A stretch of 64,000 bases of DNA. Source: Bauldia sp. Its GTDB lineage: Bacteria > Pseudomonadota > Alphaproteobacteria > Rhizobiales > Kaistiaceae. Positions within the stretch are counted from its first letter, which is position 1. Every line of letters starts with the position of its first letter. Below, one piece after another: positions 43,701 to 53,537 of this stretch. The notes below the pieces were generated by a model. The model had not been told where the DNA came from. It was given only the letters and a program-made list of their open reading frames with translations, and searched no databases. A program made the position numbers and the translations under genes. Location: positions 1 to 64,000 of the forward strand of contig JANQRX010000002.1 in NCBI GenBank assembly GCA_028284325.1. The letters are read 5' to 3'.

Positions 43701-44462
43701 TCAGGCGCTGGTCCCGGCGCTCGGATCGAAGCCCTCGAAGATGATCTGGTCGGCGCGGTCGGCGGCAAGCGCGCTTTCCTCGGGCGTGCGCACGGTCCAC
43801 GTCAGCACCGGGACCTGGAAGACATGGCGCAGGAAGGCCGGGGCCGTCGCGGTGAGATGGCGCACGTCATAGGCGATGAAATGCGGCCGCGCCGAGGCGG
43901 CCGACAACAGGTGTCGGTATACGAATCGTCGCTCGGGCGGCAGGGCGGCGAAGTGGGCACGCTCGTAGCGGCCGGCGACAAGGCCTCGCGCCGCGTTCGG
44001 CAGCAACTGGCGGAATCCGGCCACGGCCCAGTGGTCGAACGACATGACCGCGACATCGCCGTCATAGTCGACCAGGCGCTCGGCAACCGCCCGCTCCAAT
44101 CGGCCGCTACCGCGCCAGTCGGTCTTGAGTTCGATGAACAGCCCGGTCCGTCCGCCGATGCGGTCGAGGACGGCTTCCAGCGTCGGAATGCGTGACGCGG
44201 TGCTGCGCAGTTCGGCCGCCTGCAGCGCCGCGAGGTCGGTGGCGTCCACACGGCCCTCGGAGGTCGTCAGGCGGACTAGCGTGGCGTCGTGGAAGGCAAC
44301 GACCCGATCGTCGCCCGTCAGGCGGACATCGATCTCGACGGCGAAGCCGTGCTCCACCGCGGCGGAAATCGCCGGCAGGGTGTTCTCGATGACGCCGGCG
44401 CTTGCGTCATGGAAGCCGCGATGGGCGACCGGACGGCGTACGACCCACGGGTGCTGCGGCAT
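43701..44462 (-). CDS. Glycerophosphodiester phosphodiesterase
   Basis: 253 aa from MPQHPWVVRRPVAHRG. Cytosolic GDPD barrel without signal peptide. Catalytic motif AHRGFHDASAGVIENTLPA with the HRG His, then VEIDVRLTGDDRVVAFHD supplying the metal ligands and second His, and the Glu of GLFIELKTDW. It hydrolyses glycerophosphodiesters to glycerol-3-phosphate and an alcohol. Seven bases downstream of the RidA gene in the same operon. Confidence 0.93.
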   Translation of the reverse strand: MPQHPWVVRRPVAHRGFHDASAGVIENTLPAISAAVEHGFAVEIDVRLTGDDRVVAFHDATLVRLTTSEGRVDATDLAALQAAELRSTASRIPTLEAVLDRIGGRTGLFIELKTDWRGSGRLERAVAERLVDYDGDVAVMSFDHWAVAGFRQLLPNAARGLVAGRYERAHFAALPPERRFVYRHLLSAASARPHFIAYDVRHLTATAPAFLRHVFQVPVLTWTVRTPEESALAADRADQIIFEGFDPSAGTSA

Positions 44463-44469
44463 CTCGGCC

Positions 44470-44931
44470 TCAGGCGAGGGCGACGATCGCCTCCACCTCG
44501 ACGGCGAACCCGAGCGGCAGCGAGCCCATGCCGATGGCGGAGCGCGCATGCCGTCCGCGATCGCCGTAGACCTCGACCAGGAGGTCCGACGCGCCGTTGA
44601 TGACGAGGTGGATGTCGGTGAAATCGGGTGTGCAGTTGACGAATCCGGTCAGTTTCACGAATCGGTCCACGCGGTCGAGATCGCCGAGGTGATGCTGCAA
44701 CTGGGCGAGCAGGCTGATGGCGCACACCCGCGCCGCGGCCTGGCCCTCGTCGAGGCTGACGCCATCGCCGAGCTTGCCGAGGTACTTCTCGCCAGGAATG
44801 GCGGAGACCTGGCCCGAGACGAAGAGCAGATTGCCGCTCTGCACCACCGGCACATAATTGGCGCCGGGCGGGCTCGACGCGGGCAACTCCAGACCGAGCT
44901 CGTTCAGGCGGGCGGCGATTGTCTGAGACAT
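44470..44931 (-). CDS. RidA family protein (YjgF/UK114)
   Basis: 153 aa from MSQTIAARLNELG. Trimeric chorismate-mutase-like fold that removes reactive enamines/imines. Conserved: YVPVVQSGNLLFVSGQVSA, VKLTGFVNCTPDFTDIHLVI, and the active-site Arg in HARSAIGMGSLPLGFAVEVE. It belongs to the longer variant of about 150 aa (COG0251 subgroup) rather than the 128-aa archetype. First gene of the operon, divergent from the EipB gene. Confidence 0.93.
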   Translation of the reverse strand: MSQTIAARLNELGLELPASSPPGANYVPVVQSGNLLFVSGQVSAIPGEKYLGKLGDGVSLDEGQAAARVCAISLLAQLQHHLGDLDRVDRFVKLTGFVNCTPDFTDIHLVINGASDLLVEVYGDRGRHARSAIGMGSLPLGFAVEVEAIVALA

Positions 44932-44983
44932 GACTTTTGACTTTCCTCGTGGGGCTGTGAGAGACCTTCGGCGTCCCGCAACC

Positions 44984-45835
44984 ATGACAGCAGGTCCGAA
45001 GCGCCGCAACATGGTCAGATCCGCCGCCGTGCTGCTCCTGATGTCGCTCGCTCCGTTTGCCGTTGCGCCGGCCGGTGCGGGGCAGATCGAGCTCGCGACC
45101 TATCTCGCCGAGTACGACCTGTCGCTGGCGGAGCAGCCGGCGGCCGACGATATCGCGTCGGTGACCGGCCTGATCGTGCTCGAGTTTAGCGGTTCCGCCT
45201 GCGCCGGCTACGTCAACGACGGGCGCACGGTCACCGCCATCGACACGGTCGAGGGGGACCGGCTGGTGACCGACACACGCTCGCGGACGGTGGAGCGCCC
45301 CGACGGCGGGATGGACTTTGCGTCGGAGACCTATGCCAGCGGCGCGCTGATCGAATCCGCGTCGGGTACGGCCTTCCGCGAGGAGGCCGGTTTGCGGGTC
45401 GAGCTGTCGGAGCCCGACAAGCGGGGTTTCGTGCTGCCGGGAGCGGCCTTTCCCACCGAACAGGTGATCCGCATCCTGGAAGCGGCGCGGGCGTCGGAGA
45501 GCTTCGTCACCCTCGACATCTTCGACGGTTCGCAGGATGGCGAGCTGGTCTACCAGACCGCGACCGTCATCGGCGCACCACGGCGCGGGCCGATCGACGA
45601 CGCCGAGGAGGACCTGATCGCGCAGTCGGGCATGGCCGACCAGATGCACTGGCCGGTGACCATCAGCTACTTCGAGCGCAACGGCGAACAGGCCGACGCG
45701 ACACCGGATTTCGTCATGGCATTCGAGCTCTACGAGAACGGAATCGGCCGCGGTTTCACGATCGACTACGGCGAGTTCAAGCTGTCGGGCCGGCTGTCGA
45801 AACTCACGCTTCTGCCGCCCACGCCCTGCGACTAG
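44984..45835 (+). CDS. EipB-like periplasmic protein (DUF1849)
   Basis: 283 aa from ATG 44984 (ATG 45011 also possible). A signal peptide is followed by mature protein near GAG-QIELATYLAEYDL. DUF1849 proteins such as Brucella EipB form a periplasmic beta-spiral needed for envelope integrity. Two cysteines conserved in the family and linked by a disulfide in EipB are visible: GSACAGYV and the C-terminal TPCD. Other conserved parts: DLSLAEQP, GAAFPTEQVIRILEAARA, PVTISYFE, YENGI. Confidence 0.88.
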   Translation: MTAGPKRRNMVRSAAVLLLMSLAPFAVAPAGAGQIELATYLAEYDLSLAEQPAADDIASVTGLIVLEFSGSACAGYVNDGRTVTAIDTVEGDRLVTDTRSRTVERPDGGMDFASETYASGALIESASGTAFREEAGLRVELSEPDKRGFVLPGAAFPTEQVIRILEAARASESFVTLDIFDGSQDGELVYQTATVIGAPRRGPIDDAEEDLIAQSGMADQMHWPVTISYFERNGEQADATPDFVMAFELYENGIGRGFTIDYGEFKLSGRLSKLTLLPPTPCD

Positions 45836-46947
45836 GGCTCGGTGTGGAGCAGCGCCTCCAGCCGGTCCATCAGCGCCGCACTGTCGCCTGAAAAGCCGCG
45901 GCCCGGGAAGGCGGCGAGGTTGTAGGCCTCGCGGTCGGCGAGCGCGATCAGCGCCAGCGGTACGGGGCCCCATAGCGGCGGCGTGCCGAACATCGCGCGC
46001 ACGGGCTGCCCGCCCAGCGCCAGTTTCGGCGGGACGGGCAGGAGCGTCGAGATGGCGTCGAAGTTCGCGTACCATACCCGCATCATCAGCCGCGCCAGCG
46101 GCCCGGGGGCCATGGCGACGACATATTGCAGGACCGGCGAGTTCTGGGCGGCGCCCAGCCCCGGATCGGCGGCCTCCTCGTCGGCGGCGATGGTTTCCAT
46201 GCGGATGTGGTTGCCGACGCCGCTGTCGGAGCCGCGCCGGCGCACCAGATGGGTGCGGCCATAGGTGCGCTTGAGCGGCTGGGCGCCGGGATAGAGGTCC
46301 GGGTCGTTCACCACCTCAAACGCAACGTCGGCGAGCCGGCGGCCGGCATCGGCAACCCGCGGCATGCCGGCGCGGCTCACGCGGCGGCTGATGAAGCCGG
46401 AATCGTGGATGGTCATGCTCTGCGGCAGGTGCGCGAACGACGTTTCGGGCAACGCCGCGGCGATCTCGCGATGGTGGTCCGCGGGCTCGAAGGTGCCCAT
46501 GCGCGACATCGCCTGCGTGGCGCGGGTGGCGTCGGCGAGGCCATGGCGCATCTGCATGAAGACCGCCGACAGCGGCGGGGGGCCGTTGCCCGGCGGGCTG
46601 CCGTCGTCCGGGTTGAGGACGATCACCCGCCAGGGCGGGGCGCGCAGCGAAAACCGGCTGCGGCGCAGCCGTTCGAGATGGCCCAAGACATGGGCCTCGG
46701 TCGTCGCTTCGGGATCGCGGACGACCGACATGTGGAGACGCAGGTCGACGGGCTGCGGATCGCCGGCGAAAGACCAGACAAGCAGCCGGAAGGGGCGCTG
46801 CCGCCAGCCGGGATTGACGTCGGAGACGCCCTCGATCTGCGCCACCACCTTGGCGAGGTCGCAGGGGCGATCGAGAATGGCGACGCCGGTGATGAACCCG
46901 TCGCGCATGTTGTAGAGCACGGTGTCGCTGAGCCCGAGCGCTTGCAT
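45832..46947 (-). CDS. WS/DGAT-like acyltransferase with degenerate active-site motif
   Basis: 371 aa, shorter than the usual 450-470 of wax ester synthase/diacylglycerol acyltransferases. The family HHxxxDG motif reads RHGLADA here (QMRHGLADATRA, about residues 133-144): the second His and the Asp are kept, the first His is Arg and the Gly is Ala. N-terminal MRDGFITGVAILD and PWRVIVL and the C-terminal WS/DGAT-type block (LPVPPKLALGGQPVRAMFGTPPLWGPVPL) support the family. It could esterify acyl-CoA to an alcohol or be a relative without that activity. The 3' end overlaps the convergent EipB gene by four bases. Confidence 0.7.
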   Translation of the reverse strand: MQALGLSDTVLYNMRDGFITGVAILDRPCDLAKVVAQIEGVSDVNPGWRQRPFRLLVWSFAGDPQPVDLRLHMSVVRDPEATTEAHVLGHLERLRRSRFSLRAPPWRVIVLNPDDGSPPGNGPPPLSAVFMQMRHGLADATRATQAMSRMGTFEPADHHREIAAALPETSFAHLPQSMTIHDSGFISRRVSRAGMPRVADAGRRLADVAFEVVNDPDLYPGAQPLKRTYGRTHLVRRRGSDSGVGNHIRMETIAADEEAADPGLGAAQNSPVLQYVVAMAPGPLARLMMRVWYANFDAISTLLPVPPKLALGGQPVRAMFGTPPLWGPVPLALIALADREAYNLAAFPGRGFSGDSAALMDRLEALLHTEP

Positions 46948-47034
46948 CGAATGACGGTCTCCCCCCGCGCGTTGGAACCGGTCAGGTAGCCGGTGCGCGG
47001 CGAGCGCGCAAGCGATCGCGGTTGCGCCCCGCTG

Positions 47035-48321
47035 TCAGTCGGACCGGTCGTCGCGGTTCGGGCGATCAGCCTCGAACACCAGGCCGAGGTCGACCGAACG
47101 GGTACCGAAGCGGTCGCGAATCGCCTCCATGGCCACCTCGGCGGCCGCGCGCTTGCCGGCACCGGCATCGACGAGGTCTTCGGGGTCGGCGAATTTGGGA
47201 TCGACGAAATCGGCGACCCCGACGCCGATCAGGCGGAACGCAGTCGTGCCGGTCTCACGGTCGAGAAGATCGACGGCGGACGAAAAGATGCGATCGGCGA
47301 GCTGGGTCGGATCGGCCAATTGCCGCGAGCGGGTGAGGGTGCGGAAGCCGCCGGTCCGCAGCTTCAGGATGACGGTGACGCCGGCGAGGTCCGCCCGCCG
47401 GAGGCGCCGCGCAACGTTCTCGCACAGCGCGCGCAGGCGGGCGCGCAGCACCTGCGGATCGGCGATATCCTCCTCGAACGTCCGCTCCGCGCTGACGCTC
47501 TTCGGTTCGCGCCGGGGTGTGACCATGCGGCGATCGTCGGCGCGGGCGAGGCGGGCGAGCCGCAGCCCCATGGAGCCGAACCGCGCCACGAGATCGCGCT
47601 CCTCCATCCGCTGGAGCTGGCCGATCGTGCGGATGCCCGCCTGTTCGAGGCGCGCCTGCATCGCCTTGCCGACGCCCCAGATGCGCGTGACCGGCTCACC
47701 GGCGAGAAACGTCAGCGCCTCGGCTTCGCCGATCACCGCGTAGCCGCGCGGCTTGTCGAGGTCGGAGGCGAGCTTGGCGAGGAACTTGTTGAAGGACAGA
47801 CCGACCGAAGCGGTGATGCCGATCTCTGTTTCGATCCGCGCCTGCAATCGCGCCAGCGAGACGGCGGCCGCCGCGCCGTGCAGCCGTTCGGTGCCGGCAA
47901 GGTCGAGAAAGGCCTCGTCGATGGAGATCGGCTCGACGGCCGGGGTCAGGGACAGCATCAGGTCGCGGACCTCGCGGGCGACGCGGCTGTACTTCTCGAA
48001 GTCCGGCCTGAGCACGATCGCCTCGGGGCAGGCCTTCAGTGCCTTGAACATGGGCATGGCCGAGCGCACGCCGTGGATACGGGCGACGTAGCAGGCGGTC
48101 GACACCACGCCGCGCTTGCCGCCGCCGATGATCACCGGCTTGTCGATCAGGGACGGATCGTCGCGCTTCTCGACCGCGGCGTAGAAGGCGTCGCAGTCCA
48201 CATGAGCGACCGTCAGCCGGTCGAGTTCGTCGTGGCGCAGCAGGCGCGGGCTGCCGCAGGCGAGGCAGCGCGCCTCGTCGCGACGCGTGGGCGTCTGGCA
48301 GTCGCGGCAAAATCCGTTCAC
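47035..48321 (-). CDS. dinB: DNA polymerase IV (Y family)
   Basis: 428 aa from GTG 48321 (MNGFCRDC); a GTG at 48354 is an alternative. An N-terminal four-Cys motif (CRDC ... CLAC) precedes the polymerase, typical of alphaproteobacterial DinB. Palm: [18 protein letters not shown] and the catalytic acid pair in [13 protein letters not shown]. Fingers and thumb follow ([42 protein letters not shown]). The little-finger domain ends before residue 400. Error-prone lesion-bypass polymerase. No LexA box was identified upstream. Confidence 0.95.
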   Translation of the reverse strand: MNGFCRDCQTPTRRDEARCLACGSPRLLRHDELDRLTVAHVDCDAFYAAVEKRDDPSLIDKPVIIGGGKRGVVSTACYVARIHGVRSAMPMFKALKACPEAIVLRPDFEKYSRVAREVRDLMLSLTPAVEPISIDEAFLDLAGTERLHGAAAAVSLARLQARIETEIGITASVGLSFNKFLAKLASDLDKPRGYAVIGEAEALTFLAGEPVTRIWGVGKAMQARLEQAGIRTIGQLQRMEERDLVARFGSMGLRLARLARADDRRMVTPRREPKSVSAERTFEEDIADPQVLRARLRALCENVARRLRRADLAGVTVILKLRTGGFRTLTRSRQLADPTQLADRIFSSAVDLLDRETGTTAFRLIGVGVADFVDPKFADPEDLVDAGAGKRAAAEVAMEAIRDRFGTRSVDLGLVFEADRPNRDDRSD

Positions 48322-48379
48322 CGGCCCGGCTCGTTCCCAGGGTTCCCGGCCCACCCTAGCATGGCGCCAACCTTGCGAC

Positions 48380-48409
48380 TTGCGGGCGGAAATCCCGCTC
48401 TGGTATAGG
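48380..48409 (+). promoter_or_regulatory. Candidate promoter of gatC-gatA-orf-gatB
   Basis: TTGCGG (48380-48385), 18 bases, TATAGG (48404-48409), 30 bases before the gatC start. It lies in the short divergent gap with dinB. Confidence 0.5.
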
Positions 48410-48439
48410 GCCCGGGTTCCACGACAACGTTCCACAGCC

Positions 48440-48723
48440 ATGTCCGTCGACAAGCAAACCGTCAAACGGGTCGCCCATCTCGCGCGCATCGCCGTCAGCG
48501 ATGACGAGGCCGAGGCGCTGAAGGGCGACCTCAACGCCATCCTGGGCTTCGTCGAGCAGCTCAATGAGGTCGACGTGGAAGGTGTCGAGCCGATGACGTC
48601 GGCCGTGGAGGCGGAGATGCGCATGCGCGAGGACGTGGTCACCGACGGTGGCAAGACCGCCGATATCGTCCACAACGCGCCCAGCACCCGCGACGGCTAT
48701 TTCCTGGTGCCCAAGGTGGTGGA

Positions 48724-48727
<4 letters not shown>
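48440..48727 (+). CDS. gatC: Asp-tRNA(Asn)/Glu-tRNA(Gln) amidotransferase subunit C
   Basis: 95 aa. It begins [20 protein letters not shown] and wraps the GatA/GatB interface. The signature [22 protein letters not shown] is present, and [11 protein letters not shown] is the usual C-terminus. The stop overlaps gatA by ATGA. Confidence 0.97.
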
Positions 48728-50201
<1,474 letters not shown>

Positions 50202-50202
<1 letters not shown>

Positions 50203-50504
50203 TGGATCTTGTCGCGTTCAGGGCCACGATGAGCGAGGCGTCGCCGCCGGACGGGCTGTCGCCGTCGCTGGAGGCGCTATGGCGCGCCGGCAACGGGGCG
50301 TGGGACGCCGCCCACGGAATCGTCCAGACTGCCGGCGAGGGCGGCGATGCGGATGCCGACTGGGTGCACGCCTATCTGCACCGGGTCGAGGGCGATCTCG
50401 GCAATGCCGGCTATTGGTACCGCCGGGCGGGCCGGCCGGTGGCGAGCGGATCGCTCGACGACGAATGGGCGGTGATCGTCACCGATCTCTTGAGGCGCCC
50501 ATGA
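50202..50504 (+). CDS. Small conserved hypothetical protein between gatA and gatB
   Basis: 100 aa from ATG 50202, which overlaps the gatA TGA; its own TGA overlaps the gatB ATG (ATGA). I recognise no domain. It is soluble, acidic and Trp-rich ([46 protein letters not shown]), with two helices reminiscent of a TPR or Sel1-like pair. Similar small ORFs occur in alphaproteobacterial genomes near gat or sugar-related genes as far as I recall, but no function is known. Complete translational coupling inside the gat operon argues that it is real and co-produced with GatCAB. Confidence 0.75.
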
Positions 50505-51991
50505 CCGCGACCGTCGAGCTCACCACGCGCACCGCCGCCGCCGGCCAGTTGATCAGCGGCGCCAAGGCCGACTGGGAGGTGATCATCGGCATGGAGGCGC
50601 ATGCCCAGGTGGCCTCGCAGGCGAAGCTGTTCTCCGGCGCCTCGACCGCTTTCGGCGGCGCGCCCAACAGCCACGTCTCGCTGGTCGACGCCGCCATGCC
50701 CGGCATGCTGCCGGTCATCAACCGCGCCTGCGTCGCCCAGGCCGTGCGCACCGGTCTCGGCCTCAATGCCCGTATCAACCTGAAGAGCCGGTTCGACCGC
50801 AAGAACTACTTCTATCCCGACCTGCCGCAGGGCTATCAGATCTCGCAGTATCAGGAGCCTATCGTCGGCGAGGGCGAGGTGCGGGTCGAGCCGGACGAGG
50901 GCGACCCCTTCGTGGTCGGGATCGAGCGCCTGCATCTGGAACAGGACGCCGGCAAGTCGATCCACGACCAGGACCCGCGGTTCAGCCTGGTCGATCTCAA
51001 CCGCTCCGGCGTGGCGCTGATGGAAATCGTGACGCGGCCCGATATCCGCTCGGCCGACGAGGCCAAGGCGTTCCTCGTCAAGCTGCGCACCATCCTGCGC
51101 TACCTCGGTACCTGCGACGGCGACATGGAGAAGGGTAGCCTGCGCGCCGACATCAACGTGTCGGTGCGGGAGCCGGGGGCGACGCTGGGCACGCGCTGCG
51201 AGATCAAGAACGTCAACTCGATCCGGTTCATCGGCCAGGCCGTCGCCCATGAGGCGCGCCGGCAGATTGCGGTCATCGAGGACGGCGGCACGATCGAGCA
51301 GGAGACCCGCCTGTTCGATCCGCAGCGGGGCGAGACCAGATCGATGCGCTCCAAGGAGGAAGCGCACGACTACCGCTATTTCCCCGATCCCGATCTCCTG
51401 CCGCTGGTTATCGACGAAGCGTTCGTCGACGGCCTGCGTGGCGATCTGCCGGAGCTTCCCGACGCCAAGAAAGCGCGCTTCGTGGCCGATTACGGCCTGC
51501 CCGACCACGACGCCGCGGTGCTGGTCGCCGAACGCGATCTGGCCGGCTATTTCGAGGCGGCGGCGGCCGGGCGCGAGCCGCGGCTGGCGGCGAACTGGGT
51601 GATCAACGAGCTTGGCGGCCGCCTGAACCGCGACGGGCTGACGATCGCGGAAAGCCCGGTCTCGGCTGAGCGGCTGGCCGGGGTCCTCGATCTCGTCGCC
51701 GCTGGCACCATCTCGGGAAAGATGGCCAAGGACCTGTTCGAGATCGTCTGGACCGAGGACGGCGACCCGGCGGAAATCGCGGCCAGCCGCGGCATGCAGC
51801 AGGTCACCGACACCGGCGAGATCGACGCGCTGGTGGATCAGGTGATCGCCGACAATCCCGACAAGGCCGCGGAAGCCCGCGAGAAGCCGCAGCTCGTCGG
51901 CTGGTTCGTCGGCCAGGTGATGAAGGCGAGCCAGGGCAAAGCCAACCCGAAGGCCGTCAACGAAGCTCTGCGGGCGAAACTCGGCCTTTAG
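50501..51991 (+). CDS. gatB: Asp-tRNA(Asn)/Glu-tRNA(Gln) amidotransferase subunit B
   Basis: 496 aa. The kinase/amidotransferase cradle includes [20 protein letters not shown] (usual GLEVHAQ becomes GMEAHAQ), [35 protein letters not shown], and [17 protein letters not shown]. The C-terminal YqeY-like tail domain that binds the tRNA elbow ends [16 protein letters not shown]. With GatA and GatC it makes Gln-tRNA(Gln) and/or Asn-tRNA(Asn). Confidence 0.98.
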   Translation: MTATVELTTRTAAAGQLISGAKADWEVIIGMEAHAQVASQAKLFSGASTAFGGAPNSHVSLVDAAMPGMLPVINRACVAQAVRTGLGLNARINLKSRFDRKNYFYPDLPQGYQISQYQEPIVGEGEVRVEPDEGDPFVVGIERLHLEQDAGKSIHDQDPRFSLVDLNRSGVALMEIVTRPDIRSADEAKAFLVKLRTILRYLGTCDGDMEKGSLRADINVSVREPGATLGTRCEIKNVNSIRFIGQAVAHEARRQIAVIEDGGTIEQETRLFDPQRGETRSMRSKEEAHDYRYFPDPDLLPLVIDEAFVDGLRGDLPELPDAKKARFVADYGLPDHDAAVLVAERDLAGYFEAAAAGREPRLAANWVINELGGRLNRDGLTIAESPVSAERLAGVLDLVAAGTISGKMAKDLFEIVWTEDGDPAEIAASRGMQQVTDTGEIDALVDQVIADNPDKAAEAREKPQLVGWFVGQVMKASQGKANPKAVNEALRAKLGL

Positions 51992-52019
51992 CGGAAGCCA
52001 GGCGCCTTTGCCTGCACGC

Positions 52020-52072
52020 GATTCCGCATCTGCGGAGCGTCATCAGAGATGCCGCACCGCGTGCGGAATGAC
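52020..52072 (-). repeat. Dispersed GTCAT/GGATCC repeat, copy 4
   Basis: 53-bp copy (GATTCCGCATCTGCGGAGCG to GTGCGGAATGAC), nearly identical to the copy at 41849. It opens the 564-base gene-free gap 51992-52555, whose left half is a stack of repeats and whose right half (52300-52555) is the leader of the Sel1-like gene. Confidence 0.75.
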
Positions 52073-52092
52073 GACAGGCGTTCCTCCTCCCT

Positions 52093-52214
52093 GTCATCCT
52101 CCGGCTTGACCGGAGGATCCCTTGATGCCTGGGCAAACGTTGGACGCAAGGGCGCCAGCCAGTGTAGCCGTCGGCGGGTCGTCGGGCGATCCTCCGGTCA
52201 AGCCGGAGGATGAC
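52093..52214. repeat. 122-bp element with 27-bp perfect terminal inverted repeats
   Basis: The left arm 52093-52119 (GTCATCCTCCGGCTTGACCG, then GAGGATC) is repeated in perfect inversion at 52188-52214. Each arm is itself a hairpin (CCTCCGG / CCGGAGG). The 68-base centre has no recognisable ORF. This looks like a miniature inverted-repeat element, or two short members of the GTCAT repeat family in opposite orientation. Confidence 0.75.
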
Positions 52215-52240
52215 GGAGGAAGAGTACGGCAGAGGGCGCT

Positions 52241-52293
52241 GTTGTTCCGTGCGCGTGTGCAGCACGGAGTGGTGCACCGCAGACCCGGAAACC
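52241..52293 (+). repeat. Dispersed GTCAT/GGATCC repeat, copy 5 (diverged)
   Basis: About 53 bp, GTTGTTCCGTGCGCGTGTGC to CGCAGACCCGGAAACCC; clearly related to copies at 41776 and 61270 but with eroded ends. Confidence 0.6.
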
Positions 52294-52444
52294 CGCGCTT
52301 CGCCCGCCGTCCGACCGTGTACCGTGGTGAACGAACTTTCTACGCCGTCTTAACAGCGGATGAACCGGCGCGGCAGAAATCAAGTCAAACCGTCATCTTC
52401 GGGGTTGATGCCTCTGGTGAACGAATCCTGAATCGCAACAGCCT

Positions 52445-52463
52445 GTTAAGGGCGTTTCTTAAC
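52445..52463. promoter_or_regulatory. Inverted repeat GTTAAG-N7-CTTAAC upstream of the Sel1-like gene
   Basis: Perfect 6-bp half-sites 93 bases before the ATG at 52556. The TTAA cores are nine bases apart, not the seven of a CtrA box. An operator for an unidentified regulator is possible. Confidence 0.35.
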
Positions 52464-52555
52464 CGGCTTTTGGCATCCGTCCTCGCAAACTCGTGCCCAT
52501 CACAGACGGCGAACGGGGCAAGGATTCGCCGCATCGAAACGACGGGAGCGTGAGC

Positions 52556-52831
52556 ATGGCGCGTTTGGATTTCACCTACATGGAAGGCGGCGCCGCCGCA
52601 TCAGCGGCCCTGCCGCCGACGGCAGGCGATCTGTTCGACCTCGGTATCAGGTTTTCGACCGGTTCCGACGTCGAGCCCGATCTGGTGGCCGCCCACAAAT
52701 GGTTCAATCTCGCGGCGCGGGCCGGTAACGAGGAAGCGGCGCTGCATCGCCAGAACCTCGCCGCCGAAATGTCGGCCGCCGACATCTCGATGGCGCAGCG
52801 CGCTGCGCGGGAGTGGCTCTCCACCCACTGA
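52556..52831 (+). CDS. Small Sel1-like repeat protein
   Basis: 91 aa from ATG 52556 with GGGAG upstream. It begins MARLDFTYMEGG and contains one Sel1/TPR-like helix pair (LFDLGIRFSTGSDVEPDLVA, then AHKWFNLAARAGNEEAALHR), ending in a helix with AQRAAREWLSTH. A close small family with this exact layout is widespread in Rhizobiales. It has no signal peptide. Probably a protein-binding adaptor; role unknown. Confidence 0.85.
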   Translation: MARLDFTYMEGGAAASAALPPTAGDLFDLGIRFSTGSDVEPDLVAAHKWFNLAARAGNEEAALHRQNLAAEMSAADISMAQRAAREWLSTH

Positions 52832-52855
52832 GCGCGCCGCTACGAACACCAGGCG

Positions 52856-53317
52856 TCAACAAAACCGGCGGCGGCCGTTGTAGGGCAGCACGAAGCCGGT
52901 GACAGGATCGAAGGAGTTGGGGAAGTGGCGCTCGCACCAGGTGCGCCATTCCTCGCTCCACGGTTCAAGGCCGGAGCGGCTGCGCTGCGGCGACCGCTCC
53001 GCCACCTCCTCGGCCACGATTTCCTCGTCCGGCAGTTCGGCATCACCCTCGGCCACGGGCGCGGGATCGACCGTAGCGGCGTCGAGATCGGTGCCGGCAT
53101 AGGCCGAAGCCGCCGGCAGGGCCGGGGCGGCGTCCTGATTGAGGCAACGGAAGTAGGCCTGATCGCCGAGCTCGCGGGCGAGGGCGGCCTCGTCGGCGCC
53201 GAGTTCGAACTGCACCACGTACTCGCGCGCGAAGAAGGCGCAATAATCCGGCGGTGCGGCGACGGCGGGGCCTATTGCAGCCGCCGCGACGACGACGAGT
53301 AGCACCGGACGCAACAT
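52856..53317 (-). CDS. Secreted Cys-containing protein with BA14K-like C-terminus
   Basis: 153 aa from MLRPVLLVVV, preceded by GGAGG at SD distance. Signal peptide about residues 1-20 (AVA-APP). The mature part has DYCAFFAREYVVQFELGADE, then FRCLNQDAAPALP, an acidic linker, and the C-terminal WCERHFPNSFDPVTGFVLPY. It ends NGRRRFC, resembling the BA14K pattern (C-x-RYRSFDP-x-G-x-YLGYDGRRHPC). Four Cys suggest two disulfides. Envelope-associated, function unknown. Confidence 0.75.
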   Translation of the reverse strand: MLRPVLLVVVAAAAIGPAVAAPPDYCAFFAREYVVQFELGADEAALARELGDQAYFRCLNQDAAPALPAASAYAGTDLDAATVDPAPVAEGDAELPDEEIVAEEVAERSPQRSRSGLEPWSEEWRTWCERHFPNSFDPVTGFVLPYNGRRRFC

Positions 53318-53537
53318 CCCTGACCTCCGTGACCGGCCGCCCCCTTGCGGCGACGTAGACACGCTGCCACGGCCATGCGGCATAAGCGCGTAGATGTCGT
53401 GGCAATCCCGTGACCGGGATTGAGCGCGGCGCCGTCTCGCGCTAATTTCGGTCTCGGTAAGCTGCCCCGCCGGCACTCTCCGGCGGCCCCTGGTCATCAG
53501 CTCTCCGGGTGACCGTGCGAACGCACGGGTGCCCGCA

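Noticed and set aside
44470-45012. Longer 180-codon start for the RidA protein
   Set aside because: The added N-terminus overlaps the divergent EipB gene start and is not family-like; MSQTIAAR at 44931 fits.
52093-52220. Insertion sequence after gatB
   Set aside because: Inverted ends are present but there is no room for, and no trace of, a transposase.
52445-52463. CtrA box upstream of the Sel1-like gene
   Set aside because: The TTAA half-sites are nine bases apart rather than seven; kept only as an unspecified inverted repeat.
52122-52553. 143-codon plus-strand frame in the repeat region after gatB
   Set aside because: Made largely of repeat sequence, no SD, no recognisable protein.
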